Shown here: positions 20,637 through 30,740 of the stretch, in pieces
Layout of the letters: each line of letters begins with the position of its first letter
Numbering within the stretch: position 1 is the first letter of the stretch
Assembly (NCBI GenBank): GCA_943788775.1
Contig: CALSRO010000007.1
Location: forward strand, 34,251-98,250
Length of the DNA: 64,000 bases
Source of the DNA: an uncultured Flavobacteriales bacterium
GTDB lineage: Bacteria > Bacteroidota > Bacteroidia > Flavobacteriales_G > Salibacteraceae
Direction: 5' to 3'
The notes under the pieces: model-generated
Told to the model about the DNA's origin: nothing
The model's input: the letters and a program-made list of their open reading frames with translations, nothing else
Databases searched by the model: none
Program-made: the position numbers and the translations under genes

Positions 20637-21359
20637 TTAATCCGAGGCGTATTGCCGAATCATAAAAGCAGATTCTTGCATTACTGTTCGTTTCATTTTA
20701 CGATGAAACGTATTTATGAGCTTGTTATGGAAGTAGGGGTAAAGCACTCGGTCACGAAATTGTGAATCGCTTTTTATTGTAGATCGGTGTGTGATTCTTG
20801 TGTATCCATCGTAGGTAGATTCCATGGTTATCCACTGTTTACCTTGATTCACTCCACTTTCAACATAGCTGATTTCAATCATCGAGCTGTCATCTTGAAT
20901 ATTCGTTATCTCCATGGCAGTTGCCAGGTTATAGATACCCTTGATGAGTCGAAGATTTAGGTAAAGTACTTGACCAATGGATGAGCCATAGCAGCTATCC
21001 TTAGAATAAAGAACCATATCTGAGGGGCGGTCATAGATAAGACCAACCGCAGATTTACGTGTTTTCCAAGATGTAGATGGATTCGCATTTATATAAGTTG
21101 CCCAAACTTGATCTTTATCAGCCTTTACTATGTATTGTTTTTGGTATGTTCTGAAATCTTTGAAGTCGGTGATATTAGTGCAGGTTGGCTCTAATTCACT
21201 CATGTTTTCACTATGTATGAATTCGTGTTGCCGATCAATATAGGCCCTAATTTTTGGATATGGAATCGCATCAAACTCAATTTTGTCAAACGACATTTGA
21301 GCAATCGAAATGTTAGAACACATCGCGAATAGAATGAAAAAAAGAGTGGTTGACTTCAC
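20637..21359 (-). CDS. secreted protein with possible START/SRPBCC-like domain
   Basis: A 240-residue protein with a signal peptide (MKSTTLFFILFAMCSNISIA, cleavage before QMS). The stretch YIVKADKDQVWATYINANPS and the alternating beta pattern after it recall START/SRPBCC ligand-binding folds, as does the long C-terminal helix. I do not recognise a specific family. It precedes the SDR gene by 36 bp on the same strand and may share its transcript. Confidence 0.55.
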   Translation of the reverse strand: MKSTTLFFILFAMCSNISIAQMSFDKIEFDAIPYPKIRAYIDRQHEFIHSENMSELEPTCTNITDFKDFRTYQKQYIVKADKDQVWATYINANPSTSWKTRKSAVGLIYDRPSDMVLYSKDSCYGSSIGQVLYLNLRLIKGIYNLATAMEITNIQDDSSMIEISYVESGVNQGKQWITMESTYDGYTRITHRSTIKSDSQFRDRVLYPYFHNKLINTFHRKMKRTVMQESAFMIRQYASD

Positions 21360-21416
21360 GCTTTCGCAAAGGTGGATATTTTACACTTAACTATCATCAA
21401 TTTTAACCAAATGGGG

Positions 21417-22364
21417 TCATAGATTTAATGTTAAGTCCTTGGCGATCATTGATAAGGGTCTAATAGATGTTATTTTACCGATCACAGGGCCTGCAACCCA
21501 AACAGTTTTGTAGGTAGCTTTATTGGCAGCATTTTCGATTGCCTTTAATCCACGGAAGGCAATGATCATTTTAATATACTTCTTAAGCCATTTATTTTGA
21601 TGCATTAGTTTCTCCAGCCAATTTGCCTCGGTACCAATGGTTTGAACGTATGGTGTATTTATAACGGTAAGTGCACTTCCTGACATTTTTGTTGTGCGTA
21701 CAATATCCTCTTCACCATAGTCGACTAAGGCTTGTTTATAATCTTTGGACACACCAGCTTCTTCAGATGCAATGAATACTGTGCCAACAGAAACGGCAGC
21801 GGCACCATAGGATATATGCTTTTTAATATCCTCTGAATTTGCAATTCCCCCAGCTGATATTATTGGAATTTGAATATTATCGTTTAAATTTTTGACTAAA
21901 TCCATTGGTGAAACATTTCCCGCGTGTCCTCCGGCTTCGTTGTTTACTGCAATCACAGCGTCAGCACCTAAACTTTCAACGATTTTCGCATATTTAAGAT
22001 CAACTACATCACAGAAAACCTTAATGCCTAATGGTTTGCAGCGGTCAATGCATTCTTTTGGACTACCTAGCGAGGTAATGATAAAGTCAACCTTTTTTTC
22101 CAAGCATGTCTCAAGTTGTTTCGAATACTTAAGGTTTGATTTGTTAACTATTAAGTTTATTCCAAATGGTTTGTCCGTATACATCCTTATTTCATCAATA
22201 GCGTGTCTAAACTCCTCATCTGTCCGATAGTTTAAAGCTGGTATGGCGCCTGTGATTCCTGAATCTAGGGCGGCCTTAATCATTTCCACATTAGAAACTA
22301 AAAACATAGGGGCCATAATGATAGGATACTCAACATCAATTAGATCTGTGAACTTAGTCTTCAT
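21417..22364 (-). CDS. nitronate monooxygenase family protein
   Basis: FMN-dependent TIM-barrel enzyme of the 2-nitropropane dioxygenase family, 315 residues. Visible motifs are YPIIMAPMFLVSN at the N-terminus, NNEAGGHAGN (the His-containing active-site loop), ISAGGIANSEDI and GAAAVSVGTVFIASEE (FMN phosphate binding). Family members oxidise nitronates, and some act as enoyl-ACP reductases (FabK); the general pattern favours the nitronate group. It is cytoplasmic. Confidence 0.85.
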   Translation of the reverse strand: MKTKFTDLIDVEYPIIMAPMFLVSNVEMIKAALDSGITGAIPALNYRTDEEFRHAIDEIRMYTDKPFGINLIVNKSNLKYSKQLETCLEKKVDFIITSLGSPKECIDRCKPLGIKVFCDVVDLKYAKIVESLGADAVIAVNNEAGGHAGNVSPMDLVKNLNDNIQIPIISAGGIANSEDIKKHISYGAAAVSVGTVFIASEEAGVSKDYKQALVDYGEEDIVRTTKMSGSALTVINTPYVQTIGTEANWLEKLMHQNKWLKKYIKMIIAFRGLKAIENAANKATYKTVWVAGPVIGKITSIRPLSMIAKDLTLNL

Positions 22365-22450
22365 GCCAATCGTTTTTTACGGTATTTGAATATCGAGATT
22401 ATTTCCATGAGTCATCGGAATATTCGGTAATTCGCGAATCAGAATGAATA

Positions 22451-22897
22451 TCAAAGGTTCTTTAAAGCATCGATTGCCTCTAGAATATGTTGCTCAGTCT
22501 TAAGCTGGGAGTTAAACCGATGAACCAGTTTACCTTTTGCATCAAAGACGAAAGTTTCTCTTCCAGGAATAAGTCCAAGCAAATGAGATTCAACGTTAAA
22601 CTTCTGCCTTAACTCACCTCTGAGGTCGCTCAAAAGACGATAAGGCAATCGATATTTTGATTGAAACTTCCTGTGTTGCTCAGGTGTATCCGATGAAACT
22701 CCTACAACGGTCGCTCCAAGATCATTAAAAGCTTCAAATTGGTCTCTAAAACTACATGCTTGTCTGGTGCAACCAGGAGTATCATCCTTTGGATAGAAGT
22801 ATATTACACAGGGAAATCCGAGCAATTCTATTGAACTAAGATCATTAAGATCTTGATCAATTAGAACAAACTCGGGAAGAAGTTCGCCAACTTTCAA
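22451..22897 (-). CDS. bcp: thioredoxin-dependent peroxiredoxin, BCP/PrxQ type
   Basis: A 148-residue thiol peroxidase that reduces peroxides with thioredoxin. The motif FYPKDDTPGCTRQACSFRD holds peroxidatic C43 and the resolving C48 five residues later, the PrxQ pattern, followed by VVGVSSDTPEQHRKF. It is the last gene of a four-gene reverse-strand run that starts with a sodium symporter gene, with an 18-base gap from the gene before it. Confidence 0.9.
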   Translation of the reverse strand: MKVGELLPEFVLIDQDLNDLSSIELLGFPCVIYFYPKDDTPGCTRQACSFRDQFEAFNDLGATVVGVSSDTPEQHRKFQSKYRLPYRLLSDLRGELRQKFNVESHLLGLIPGRETFVFDAKGKLVHRFNSQLKTEQHILEAIDALKNL

Positions 22898-22915
22898 CTT
22901 CTCAGAGTATCAATT

Positions 22916-23326
22916 CTAGCGCTTAAAACCGATAAGCATAACTGCACAACCGCTATTGCCAGCAATCGGGTCCAATTCGGCTTCAATAATTACATCCATT
23001 GATGATTCGAGCTGAAAATCCCAGTATGGAGCATTGGAATGCTCAACATTTCTAAAGATTAAATTTCTCTCTTTGTCGTATACTCTAAAAAGAAGATTTC
23101 CATCTTGAGTTCCGCTACATGCAGAAACTCGGTATGTAGTTCCACCATACAAGGTGGCATTAAATTCGGCCACTTGATCAGTTAACAGGAGCGTTCGATA
23201 ATGCTGACCATCTGATAAATACTCATCGGAAATATTCTTTTGACAAACATCAGCTGTTATATCACATTGTGCACTAGCAAATGAAATAGAGAATGTGGTG
23301 ATCAGTAGGGTGATTAAATACTTCAT
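22916..23326 (-). CDS. secreted hypothetical protein
   Basis: I do not recognise the family. The ATG at 23326 gives MKYLITLLITTFSISFASAQ, a good signal peptide; the frame could extend to 23344. The mature part of about 115 residues is beta-rich with five cysteines (CDITADVC, SACSG, SGCAV) and ends in LIGFKR. It may be a small extracytoplasmic domain binding part of the envelope. It starts directly after the stop of the upstream lipoprotein gene. Confidence 0.6.
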   Translation of the reverse strand: MKYLITLLITTFSISFASAQCDITADVCQKNISDEYLSDGQHYRTLLLTDQVAEFNATLYGGTTYRVSACSGTQDGNLLFRVYDKERNLIFRNVEHSNAPYWDFQLESSMDVIIEAELDPIAGNSGCAVMLIGFKR

Positions 23327-23327
23327 A

Positions 23328-24242
23328 CTAGGCAGTTGTTCCAATTATTGTATTTCTTATTTCCTCAATCTTGTCAGAGATTTCCTGTAATACTTCATCC
23401 GACACAATGACTGAACTCTTACTCTTGATAATAGTCAAGTTTTGATCAGCCTTAGTTTCTGGTTCTACCCATTCGTATGAATATTCAACTTTATCGAAAA
23501 TGACCTTTAGACCATTTAATTCGGTCACTAAGTCATCGAGTTCACCAGTCGTATTCACTTGTGATATTAATCCTATTAAATTTTCAAGGCTATTCTTCTG
23601 CTCACCTAAACGAGAACGTAGTTTCGGATTATCCATTTGTCCAGTCAACTTAGTAGTAAAGTATAAAGACTCAACCCAACCACCGTACAGAATTAGCGCA
23701 CTGATATCTTCACTTTCATTCTCCTTAAGGTACTCATCGCTTAGGCTATTTAGTTCAGCGATCATAAGCAATAAAGAATCTCGATTCTCCATGTTACCTT
23801 CAAAACGCTTCATCAATGAAGTATACAAGGATGGAGATATTCCAATTTCAACACCTAATTTCTTACAAGTTGCGAGCAGTGTGAATGCACTTTGCGATTG
23901 GTTGTAAATAAGCGAATAACCCAAGTCAGCGCCATAGACACCTAAATTCATTGCCTGAGCATTCTTAGTTGTATACTTTGTGGCGTCCACTTCGGGATTT
24001 AACAAATCACCTGTAAAGTGACCGCCAACTTCTTCAATTAAAAATGCCGTTTCTAAAGGACTTGGAAGGTTGAAGAGTTTATCACCAACTTTCAAAAGCC
24101 CAGTGTTTCCACCTTCATTTGTTTTTGCTGACTTCTCAATATTATCACCTTCAGATGATTCAGAGTTGGAATCTCCTCCACAACTTGAAACAAATAGTCC
24201 AAGCGAGATAAAGCAGATTATAGATATTCTTTGAATATTCAT
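23328..24242 (-). CDS. hypothetical lipoprotein
   Basis: A 304-residue protein with a lipoprotein signal peptide (lipobox LFVSSC, Cys at residue 21) and an acidic, Ser-rich tether (GGDSNSESSEGDN). The mature part is mainly helical. I recognise no domain with confidence. It overlaps the sodium symporter stop by the ATGA at 24239-24242, so it is translationally coupled to it and may work with the transporter at the periplasmic face. Confidence 0.65.
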   Translation of the reverse strand: MNIQRISIICFISLGLFVSSCGGDSNSESSEGDNIEKSAKTNEGGNTGLLKVGDKLFNLPSPLETAFLIEEVGGHFTGDLLNPEVDATKYTTKNAQAMNLGVYGADLGYSLIYNQSQSAFTLLATCKKLGVEIGISPSLYTSLMKRFEGNMENRDSLLLMIAELNSLSDEYLKENESEDISALILYGGWVESLYFTTKLTGQMDNPKLRSRLGEQKNSLENLIGLISQVNTTGELDDLVTELNGLKVIFDKVEYSYEWVEPETKADQNLTIIKSKSSVIVSDEVLQEISDKIEEIRNTIIGTTA

Positions 24243-26152
24243 GTAAGTTTAGAATTGCGGTCGAAGATATTGGTTTTTTTCAGAAACAATCGCAACGATA
24301 TTACGGAGGTTATCCCCAATGTCATCTGAATAAATCCTATTGTATAATTCTCGAGTATTAAACTGCCAGTCGCGAACAGTATGAAAATGATGGTGGAAAT
24401 CATAGATATCCACCCTCCAAACATCCATTTCATCGGTGTATTATCCAATTTCCCTCCTGAAATATTAGTTGGCCAAATACCATGTGGACGAACTCTTTGG
24501 AAGAAATCTTTCAGTGTTTGTTCAGACTGAGGCTTGGTTAAAAAGGTGGTCAAAAGCCAAATTATTGTGGTAAAAATCACTGTAAAGTAAAATGCTCCAT
24601 TATTGTCCTTGAATGATTGTCCCATGGCCTCGGTAAGGTAAAAGTCACAAAATAGATATGCGATTATTGGTGCTATTGTCGCTGAAATTTCACTCCATGC
24701 GCTGATACGCCACCAATACCATCGTAAGATTAACACTAAGCCTAAACCCGCACCACATTGCATTAAGAACTCCCAAACACCCGAAATACTCGTAACAAAA
24801 GGGGTGACTGCAGCGCCAGCGATTAACACAAAAACGGTTGTTATGCGACTCAGCAAAACAAGGTTGAATCGAGATTTCCCATTATAAAGTGGAAGAATTA
24901 AATCGTTTACTAAGTAGCTAGCTCCCCAGTTCACCTGAGTACTGATGGTGCTTAGATATGCGGCAATAAATGCAGTGAACAGCAACCCAACTAGGCCAGT
25001 AGGTAAATAGTCCCTCATAGCGAATACAAATCCTAACCTTGGCTTATAATAATATTCAATGTTTTGGATGTCGTTAAAAGAATAATCTGCGGGATATTCT
25101 GCTATAAAACCTTCGGATGTCGTGATTTTTTCAAATTCTGCCGTGGATGTTTTATGCTGTTCTAATTGGCTAAACAATTCGACATTATTGAATTCTGGAG
25201 AGTACAGAGCGATCGCGCATAACCCAACTATGATCCAAGGCCATGGTCGAATGCAATAGTGTCCAACTTGAAAAAGTAGTGTTGCCCAAACTGAGTCTCT
25301 TTCGCTTCGTGTACTCATCATTCTTTGGGCCACATAACCACCACCTCCTGGCTCGGCACCTGGATACCAACTTGACCACCATTGAATTGCGACAAATGAG
25401 AGAAATGCGCCAATTGACAAGCTAAAACCATGAGCAAGATCGCTGCCGCCAGAACTAAAACTGGGTAGAAAATCGAATGTTTGTGGAGGAAGTTTTTCTT
25501 TTAACGCAGCAACTCCACCAACATCATCACTTGTTACTACTATCACGGCCAAAATAACGCAACCGATCATGGCAATTCCAAATTGAACCATGTCTGTAAT
25601 AGCAACTCCTTTTAGACCTGAAAGGGCAGCATAAAAAACTGCCACGATCATTATTATAAATGTGAAGCCCATCGCTTCAAACCGGCCAAGGTCAAAGAAA
25701 ACTTCCAATAGAGTGATCATAGCTAAGTTAACCCAGGCGATAATTACAGCGTTAATAATCAAACCTAAATAGACTGCTTTTACCATGCGCAAATACTTCG
25801 CTGGTTTTCCTTCGTATCGCAGAGTGATAAATTCAAGTTCGGTTAATACTCCCGACCTTCTCCATAGAGTGGCAAAAAAGAAAGTAGTAAGCGCTCCTCC
25901 AAAAATAAACGACCACCAAAGCCAGTTTTTTGCAATTCCGCCTTGCGAAACAAGCTCTGAAACCGCAAGTGGTGTATCAGCAGCAAAAGTGGTTGCGACC
26001 ATGCTCAACCCTGCAACGTACCAAGGTAAATTGCGACCACCTAAGAAAAAATCATTTAAACTCTTTCCCGCACCTTTTCGATAATATAATCCAATGCCTA
26101 AAGAGAGCAGCAGAAATGCGATAATAATGAGCCAGTCGATCCATTCAAGCAT
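24239..26152 (-). CDS. sodium:solute symporter family protein
   Basis: Inner-membrane SSS-family (SLC5-like) transporter of 637 residues with about 13-15 membrane segments. The family block is DFFLGGRNLPWYVAGLSMVA (35-54), followed by TTFAADTPLAVSELV. FTAFIAAYLSTISTQVNWG is the conserved TM8 sodium-site region with Ser/Thr. The substrate is unknown. It is the first gene of an operon with a lipoprotein, a secreted protein and bcp, and lies divergent from priA. Confidence 0.88.
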   Translation of the reverse strand: MLEWIDWLIIIAFLLLSLGIGLYYRKGAGKSLNDFFLGGRNLPWYVAGLSMVATTFAADTPLAVSELVSQGGIAKNWLWWSFIFGGALTTFFFATLWRRSGVLTELEFITLRYEGKPAKYLRMVKAVYLGLIINAVIIAWVNLAMITLLEVFFDLGRFEAMGFTFIIMIVAVFYAALSGLKGVAITDMVQFGIAMIGCVILAVIVVTSDDVGGVAALKEKLPPQTFDFLPSFSSGGSDLAHGFSLSIGAFLSFVAIQWWSSWYPGAEPGGGGYVAQRMMSTRSERDSVWATLLFQVGHYCIRPWPWIIVGLCAIALYSPEFNNVELFSQLEQHKTSTAEFEKITTSEGFIAEYPADYSFNDIQNIEYYYKPRLGFVFAMRDYLPTGLVGLLFTAFIAAYLSTISTQVNWGASYLVNDLILPLYNGKSRFNLVLLSRITTVFVLIAGAAVTPFVTSISGVWEFLMQCGAGLGLVLILRWYWWRISAWSEISATIAPIIAYLFCDFYLTEAMGQSFKDNNGAFYFTVIFTTIIWLLTTFLTKPQSEQTLKDFFQRVRPHGIWPTNISGGKLDNTPMKWMFGGWISMISTIIFILFATGSLILENYTIGFIQMTLGITSVISLRLFLKKTNIFDRNSKLT

Positions 26153-26251
26153 GTTACAACATTATACTCAAAAAGATTGCTGGGGACATTCTGGGCTTTG
26201 AGTTTTGAACAAGCAATTGCGAAAGGATGTGATGACCATACATTCGCAGTG

Positions 26252-28702
26252 GTGACTGGCTTTTACATAAAGGTAATCTTACCCCTTGCGTTGAGAGGGG
26301 TGTTCACATATCGGGTACCTGAACACCTGATTGAAGAGATGGTAGTGGGTAAGCGGGTAGTGGTACCATTTGGAGCCAAGCGCTTTTATTCTGCTTTGAT
26401 ATATAAGGTAGAGGTTCAGCCTCTTCAGGGCCAAACTTTGAAAGACGTTTCATACGTTTTAGACAGCGAACCGATTGTTACTGAATCTCAACTATTGTTT
26501 TGGGAGTGGATCGCGTCTTATTATATGTCCGGTTTAGGAAGTGTTATGATCACTGCTTTGCCGGGAGCAATGAGACTCAGCTCACAAACCACTGTCATTT
26601 TGGATCAAGTTGATTTTGAATACGATAAATTAACTGAAGTGGATCATTTGGTAGTCGCCAATTTAAATGATGATAAACCCGTTCCGATAAACACCTTAGA
26701 GGAACTTCACTCAAAGGCTGCTATACAGAAATCGCTGCACCATTTGATTGAAATGGGGATTGTAAAGCTGGATGAACAAATTGAAAAAGCTCCAAAGCCA
26801 AACTCGATTGACATGCTAGAATTGACTGAACAATTCGATGATGAAATGGCAATGTCAAATCTGTTAAGCCAGTTATCAAAAGCTCCAAAGCAATTGGAGG
26901 TAATGATGAAGTTCTTAGAGTTAAGTGACTTTTTTAGCGGAAATGCAGTGCGGGTTAGGCAAAAGGTATTATTAAATAAAACACAAGCAAGTGCCGCAAT
27001 TTTGAAATCCCTAGAGTCTAGAGGGGTGTTTCATAGAGTCCAAGAATTAGAAAGTTATAGTTCTGATCAATTTTTGACGGATGAATTAGTGTTAACCGAA
27101 GATCAGAATCTCGCCTTTACTGAAGTAGAACAATCTTGGAAGAATAAATCGGTTGCCTTATTGCATGGTGTTACTGGTTCCGGAAAAACGCTCGTTTATG
27201 CCGAATTGATAAAGTCAATTGAAAAAGAAGGTCAAGTTCTTTTTTTAGTGCCTGAAATTGCCCTGACTACTCAACTAGTTGGACGGCTAGAGAAGCTACT
27301 TGGTTTTGAAGTGGCTGTATATCACAGTCGATTTTCAAATCGAGATCGCTTGACTAAGTGGATGCAAATGTTATCTGATGAAAAGCCTCGGGTGATTGTG
27401 GGAGCTAGGTCTGCGATATTTCTTCCATTCAGTAATTTGAAACTGATCATAGTAGATGAAGAACATGAGCAAAGCTTTAAACAGCAAGAATCTTCACCTT
27501 ATTACAATGCGCGTGACGCGGCTATATGGCTGGCTGCACAATTTAACGCAAAAGTGCTCTTAGGCAGTGCAACTCCAAGTTTTCAGTCTTACCATTCTTC
27601 CCTTAATGGAAAATATGGGTTGGTGCAGCTAAAGCAAAGGTTTGGTGAAGTTAAAATGCCGAAAGTTATCAGCGTGGATATGCGGACTGCACAGTCTAAT
27701 AAGAGCATGAAAGCCGATTTTTCTGACGAGACTTTCGATAGCATAAAGCGAACACTTGCCTCGAATCAGCAGGTTATCATATTTCAAAATAGAAGGGGGT
27801 TCGCTCCATTTCAAATTTGTGAAGCTTGCGGCTGGAGTGCCGAATGTGTGAATTGTGACGTCAACTTGACATTTCACAAATACTTTGAAAAGTTACTTTG
27901 CCATTATTGTGGCTACAACATTAAGCTTCCCTCAAAGTGTCCGAACTGCGCTTCTGCCAAGTTGAAAATCAAAGGTTTTGGAACTGAGAAGGTGGAAGAT
28001 GATTTAGAAGTGTTGCTACCAGAGGCGAGAATTGCTCGAATGGACCTCGATACAACACGCAAAAAGATGGCACTTCAAAACCTCATTGATGCTTTTTCAT
28101 CAGGAGCATATGACATATTGGTAGGAACACAAATGGTAACTAAGGGACTTGATTTTGATAATGTTGGTCTAGTGGTGGTCATGAACGCGGATTCTTTGTG
28201 GAATCGACCAGATTATCGAGCCTTCGAAAAGGCCTATCAATTACTAACACAAGTGTCTGGTAGGGCAGGTAGAAAGAAAAAGCAAGGCACGGTGATGATT
28301 CAGACATACAAACCAGATCATCCCATTATCGAACAAGTTCGAACGGGCAATTTCGTAGGCTTGTTCAATCATCAGATCATGGAGCGAGACCAGTTTTTAT
28401 ATCCACCTTTCTCAAGAATGATTCGAATCCAATTAAGCCATCAAGATGCAACCCTCACTAAAAAAGCCGCAGCTTTTATGGGGTTGGAGTTAAAATCGTT
28501 TTTTGCAGACCGAGTTTTGGGGCCTGAAGAGCCATCTATCGCTCGCGTTAGAAATCGATACCTAAGACAGATGTTCGTTAAGTTGGATTTAAATCTATCG
28601 ATAAAGAAGTCGAAGCAGAGCATTTGGCAAGCAGTGGATCTTATGGAGGCGCACGAAGATTATAGAAAGGTTAGAATTAGCATTGATGTTGATCCTGTAT
28701 GA
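26252..28702 (+). CDS. priA: primosomal protein N' (replication restart helicase PriA)
   Basis: 3'-to-5' superfamily 2 helicase that reloads the replisome at stalled forks. The N-terminal DNA-binding domain starts VILPLALRGVFTYRVP. The helicase core has Walker A GVTGSGKT, DEEH in IIVDEEHEQSF, GSATPS and QVSGRAGR. The zinc-binding insert has eight cysteines in four CxxC-like pairs (CEACGW, CVNC, CHYC, CPNC). No ATG fits the expected N-terminus; I chose GTG 26252 (MTGFYIKVILP), with GTG 26249 as an alternative. The open frame runs back to 26177 but that part has no family resemblance. The stop overlaps the next ATG. Confidence 0.93.
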   Translation: MTGFYIKVILPLALRGVFTYRVPEHLIEEMVVGKRVVVPFGAKRFYSALIYKVEVQPLQGQTLKDVSYVLDSEPIVTESQLLFWEWIASYYMSGLGSVMITALPGAMRLSSQTTVILDQVDFEYDKLTEVDHLVVANLNDDKPVPINTLEELHSKAAIQKSLHHLIEMGIVKLDEQIEKAPKPNSIDMLELTEQFDDEMAMSNLLSQLSKAPKQLEVMMKFLELSDFFSGNAVRVRQKVLLNKTQASAAILKSLESRGVFHRVQELESYSSDQFLTDELVLTEDQNLAFTEVEQSWKNKSVALLHGVTGSGKTLVYAELIKSIEKEGQVLFLVPEIALTTQLVGRLEKLLGFEVAVYHSRFSNRDRLTKWMQMLSDEKPRVIVGARSAIFLPFSNLKLIIVDEEHEQSFKQQESSPYYNARDAAIWLAAQFNAKVLLGSATPSFQSYHSSLNGKYGLVQLKQRFGEVKMPKVISVDMRTAQSNKSMKADFSDETFDSIKRTLASNQQVIIFQNRRGFAPFQICEACGWSAECVNCDVNLTFHKYFEKLLCHYCGYNIKLPSKCPNCASAKLKIKGFGTEKVEDDLEVLLPEARIARMDLDTTRKKMALQNLIDAFSSGAYDILVGTQMVTKGLDFDNVGLVVVMNADSLWNRPDYRAFEKAYQLLTQVSGRAGRKKKQGTVMIQTYKPDHPIIEQVRTGNFVGLFNHQIMERDQFLYPPFSRMIRIQLSHQDATLTKKAAAFMGLELKSFFADRVLGPEEPSIARVRNRYLRQMFVKLDLNLSIKKSKQSIWQAVDLMEAHEDYRKVRISIDVDPV

Positions 28703-29115
28703 ATTTTTCAAGAACGGCCATCGAAAACGAAATCCGCTACAGAACCAGCAGAAGCAGTGGACCCGGTGGACAGAATGTAAATAAGACAGAAACCAGGGTC
28801 GAGGCAATTTGGAATATTATGGAAACCAATGCGCTAAATACTGAGCAAAAAGATAGACTCTTAGAGAAGGTTAAGACTAAAATAAACTCAAACAATGAAA
28901 TAATCATTGCCGCTTCTGAAGCACGATCGCAACTTCGTAATAAGCAGATCGCAAAAGACCGACTGATTGATTTATTGGAGTCAAGTCTGATTCAGAATAA
29001 ACCTCGAAAAAGGACTAGCCCAAGTAAAAACGCAGTCAAAAAAAGAATTGAGTCAAAGGTTCAGAAGGGGGAGTTAAAGAAAATGAGGGCCTGGAAATTC
29101 AAGCGCGATCACTAA
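28699..29115 (+). CDS. arfB: alternative ribosome-rescue factor / peptidyl-tRNA hydrolase ArfB (YaeJ)
   Basis: A 138-residue class I release-factor-like protein. The GGQ motif is at residues 23-25 (SSGPGGQNVNKTETRV), and a basic C-terminal tail (KPRKRTSPSKNAVKKRIESK) would enter the empty mRNA channel of stalled ribosomes. It has no stop-codon recognition domain, as expected for ArfB. It overlaps priA by an ATGA. Confidence 0.9.
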   Translation: MNFSRTAIENEIRYRTSRSSGPGGQNVNKTETRVEAIWNIMETNALNTEQKDRLLEKVKTKINSNNEIIIAASEARSQLRNKQIAKDRLIDLLESSLIQNKPRKRTSPSKNAVKKRIESKVQKGELKKMRAWKFKRDH

Positions 29116-29810
29116 AGATTTTCGAAATAAGACCAAAGCGGCTCTTTCGGGCAGGGCGCGACCAAGGTCAAATTTTCATCCGTAACAGGGTGTTTGAAAC
29201 GAGCTTCTCGACCGTGAAGATGAATGCTGCCATCCGGATTACTTCTTTTTGCACCATACTTAAGATCACCTTTAATAATCGAACCTATATTAGACAATTG
29301 AACCCTAATTTGGTGATGGCGGCCAGTCTCTAAGTTTACCTCTATTAAGTGATAATTGTCAGCCGAGTTAAGAACCTGATACCTCAGTATAGCTTCTTTA
29401 CAACCCTTCCTTGCTTCATCAGTCACATAACTCTTGTTCTGCTTTTCATTTTTAATCACAAAATCGCGCAAGTTCCCTGAAGTTTGAGATGGGAGTTTAT
29501 CTACCACCGCCCAATACATCTTTTCGATGGTTTTGGTTCGGAACAACTCTGACATTCGACCCAGAGCCTTACTTGTCTTTGTGTAAATAACGATTCCGCT
29601 CACAGGTCTATCCAAACGATGCGGAATGCCAAGATATACGTTGCCTGGCTTATCATATTTAATTCGGACATATTCTTTGCATAAGTCAGCTAGTGTAACA
29701 TCCTCGGTTTTATCCCCTTGAACTAATTCACCTGCTAGTTTATTCACCACTAACAAGTGATTGTCCTCGAAGATTATCCGATTAGAGACATCAATATTGT
29801 TCTTCTTCAT
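29112..29810 (-). CDS. RluA-family pseudouridine synthase
   Basis: A 232-residue RNA pseudouridine synthase. The catalytic motif [19 protein letters not shown] carries the conserved Asp in HRLDR, and [17 protein letters not shown] is the second family block. There is no S4 domain, and the length fits the small RluA-type enzymes of Bacteroidota. The RNA target is unknown. It overlaps the convergent arfB by 4 bp and panB upstream by 20 bp. Confidence 0.88.
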   Translation of the reverse strand: MKKNNIDVSNRIIFEDNHLLVVNKLAGELVQGDKTEDVTLADLCKEYVRIKYDKPGNVYLGIPHRLDRPVSGIVIYTKTSKALGRMSELFRTKTIEKMYWAVVDKLPSQTSGNLRDFVIKNEKQNKSYVTDEARKGCKEAILRYQVLNSADNYHLIEVNLETGRHHQIRVQLSNIGSIIKGDLKYGAKRSNPDGSIHLHGREARFKHPVTDENLTLVAPCPKEPLWSYFENL

Positions 29811-30630
29811 TCGGAAAGTCAGATGATTTTACATCTTGAATATATTGACCGACAGCGTTGGTAATGGTGTCGTGCAAATCGGCATATCTTCTTAAAAATC
29901 TTGGGCTGAACTCTTTGTTAATTCCCAACATGTCATGCAACACTAACACTTGACCATCCACTTCATTTCCGGCACCAATTCCAATTACTGGAATGGAAAC
30001 TGAGCGTGCAACTTCACCTGCAAGTTTCGCAGGAATTTTTTCTAAGACAATTCCAAACACACCTGTTTGTTCCAAAATTTTAGCGTCTTCCATCAAGCGT
30101 TGAGATTCCTCTTCCTCTCTAGCTCTCACTGCATACGTTCCAAACTTATATATAGATTGAGGTGTTAGTCCAAGATGACCCATCACAGGAATACCAGCCG
30201 TGAGTATTCGATCGATAGATTCTTTGACTTCTCGTCCTCCTTCAAGTTTCACCGCATGTGCTCCAGCTTCTTTCATAATTCGAATAGATGATGTCAATGC
30301 TTCCTTCGAATTGCCTTGATAACTTCCAAAAGGAAGATCAACCACGACCAAAGCATGATTTATTGCTCTGATGACAGAAGCCGCATGATAAATCATCTGG
30401 TCAAGTGTAATTGGCAGGGTCGTTTCATGACCGGCCATTACATTCGAAGCCGAATCACCAACCAAAATCACATCAATTCCTGCGTAGTCCACCAATTTCG
30501 CAAGGCTATAGTCATAGGCCGTAATCATGCTGATTTTTTCACCATGCTCTTTCATTTGATGAAGAACGCTGGTAGTAATCTTTTTTACATTGGAACCAAT
30601 AGGACTTAGGTTTTCACTATTCTCTGTCAT
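29791..30630 (-). CDS. panB: 3-methyl-2-oxobutanoate hydroxymethyltransferase
   Basis: First committed enzyme of pantothenate synthesis: it transfers a hydroxymethyl group from methylene-THF to alpha-ketoisovalerate to give ketopantoate. The TIM-barrel signature is complete: [40 protein letters not shown] (Mg site), [19 protein letters not shown] and IPVIGIGAG. At 279 residues it is family length. Its start is unambiguous, and it overlaps the pseudouridine synthase gene by 20 bp, so they are cotranscribed. Confidence 0.95.
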   Translation of the reverse strand: MTENSENLSPIGSNVKKITTSVLHQMKEHGEKISMITAYDYSLAKLVDYAGIDVILVGDSASNVMAGHETTLPITLDQMIYHAASVIRAINHALVVVDLPFGSYQGNSKEALTSSIRIMKEAGAHAVKLEGGREVKESIDRILTAGIPVMGHLGLTPQSIYKFGTYAVRAREEEESQRLMEDAKILEQTGVFGIVLEKIPAKLAGEVARSVSIPVIGIGAGNEVDGQVLVLHDMLGINKEFSPRFLRRYADLHDTITNAVGQYIQDVKSSDFPNEEEQY

Positions 30631-30740
30631 GATAATTGTTACCGCTCACGGTTAGATTCCTACCAATAATGAATTATAAGGTGTATGAGTAGGATATGAG
30701 TGTATTTTTGGCGGCTCATTCGCAAACGTAAAGGATTTTT

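Noticed and set aside
26177..26251. N-terminal extension of PriA by 25 residues
   Set aside because: It would need a TTG start and has no similarity to PriA; the family begins near VILPLAL.
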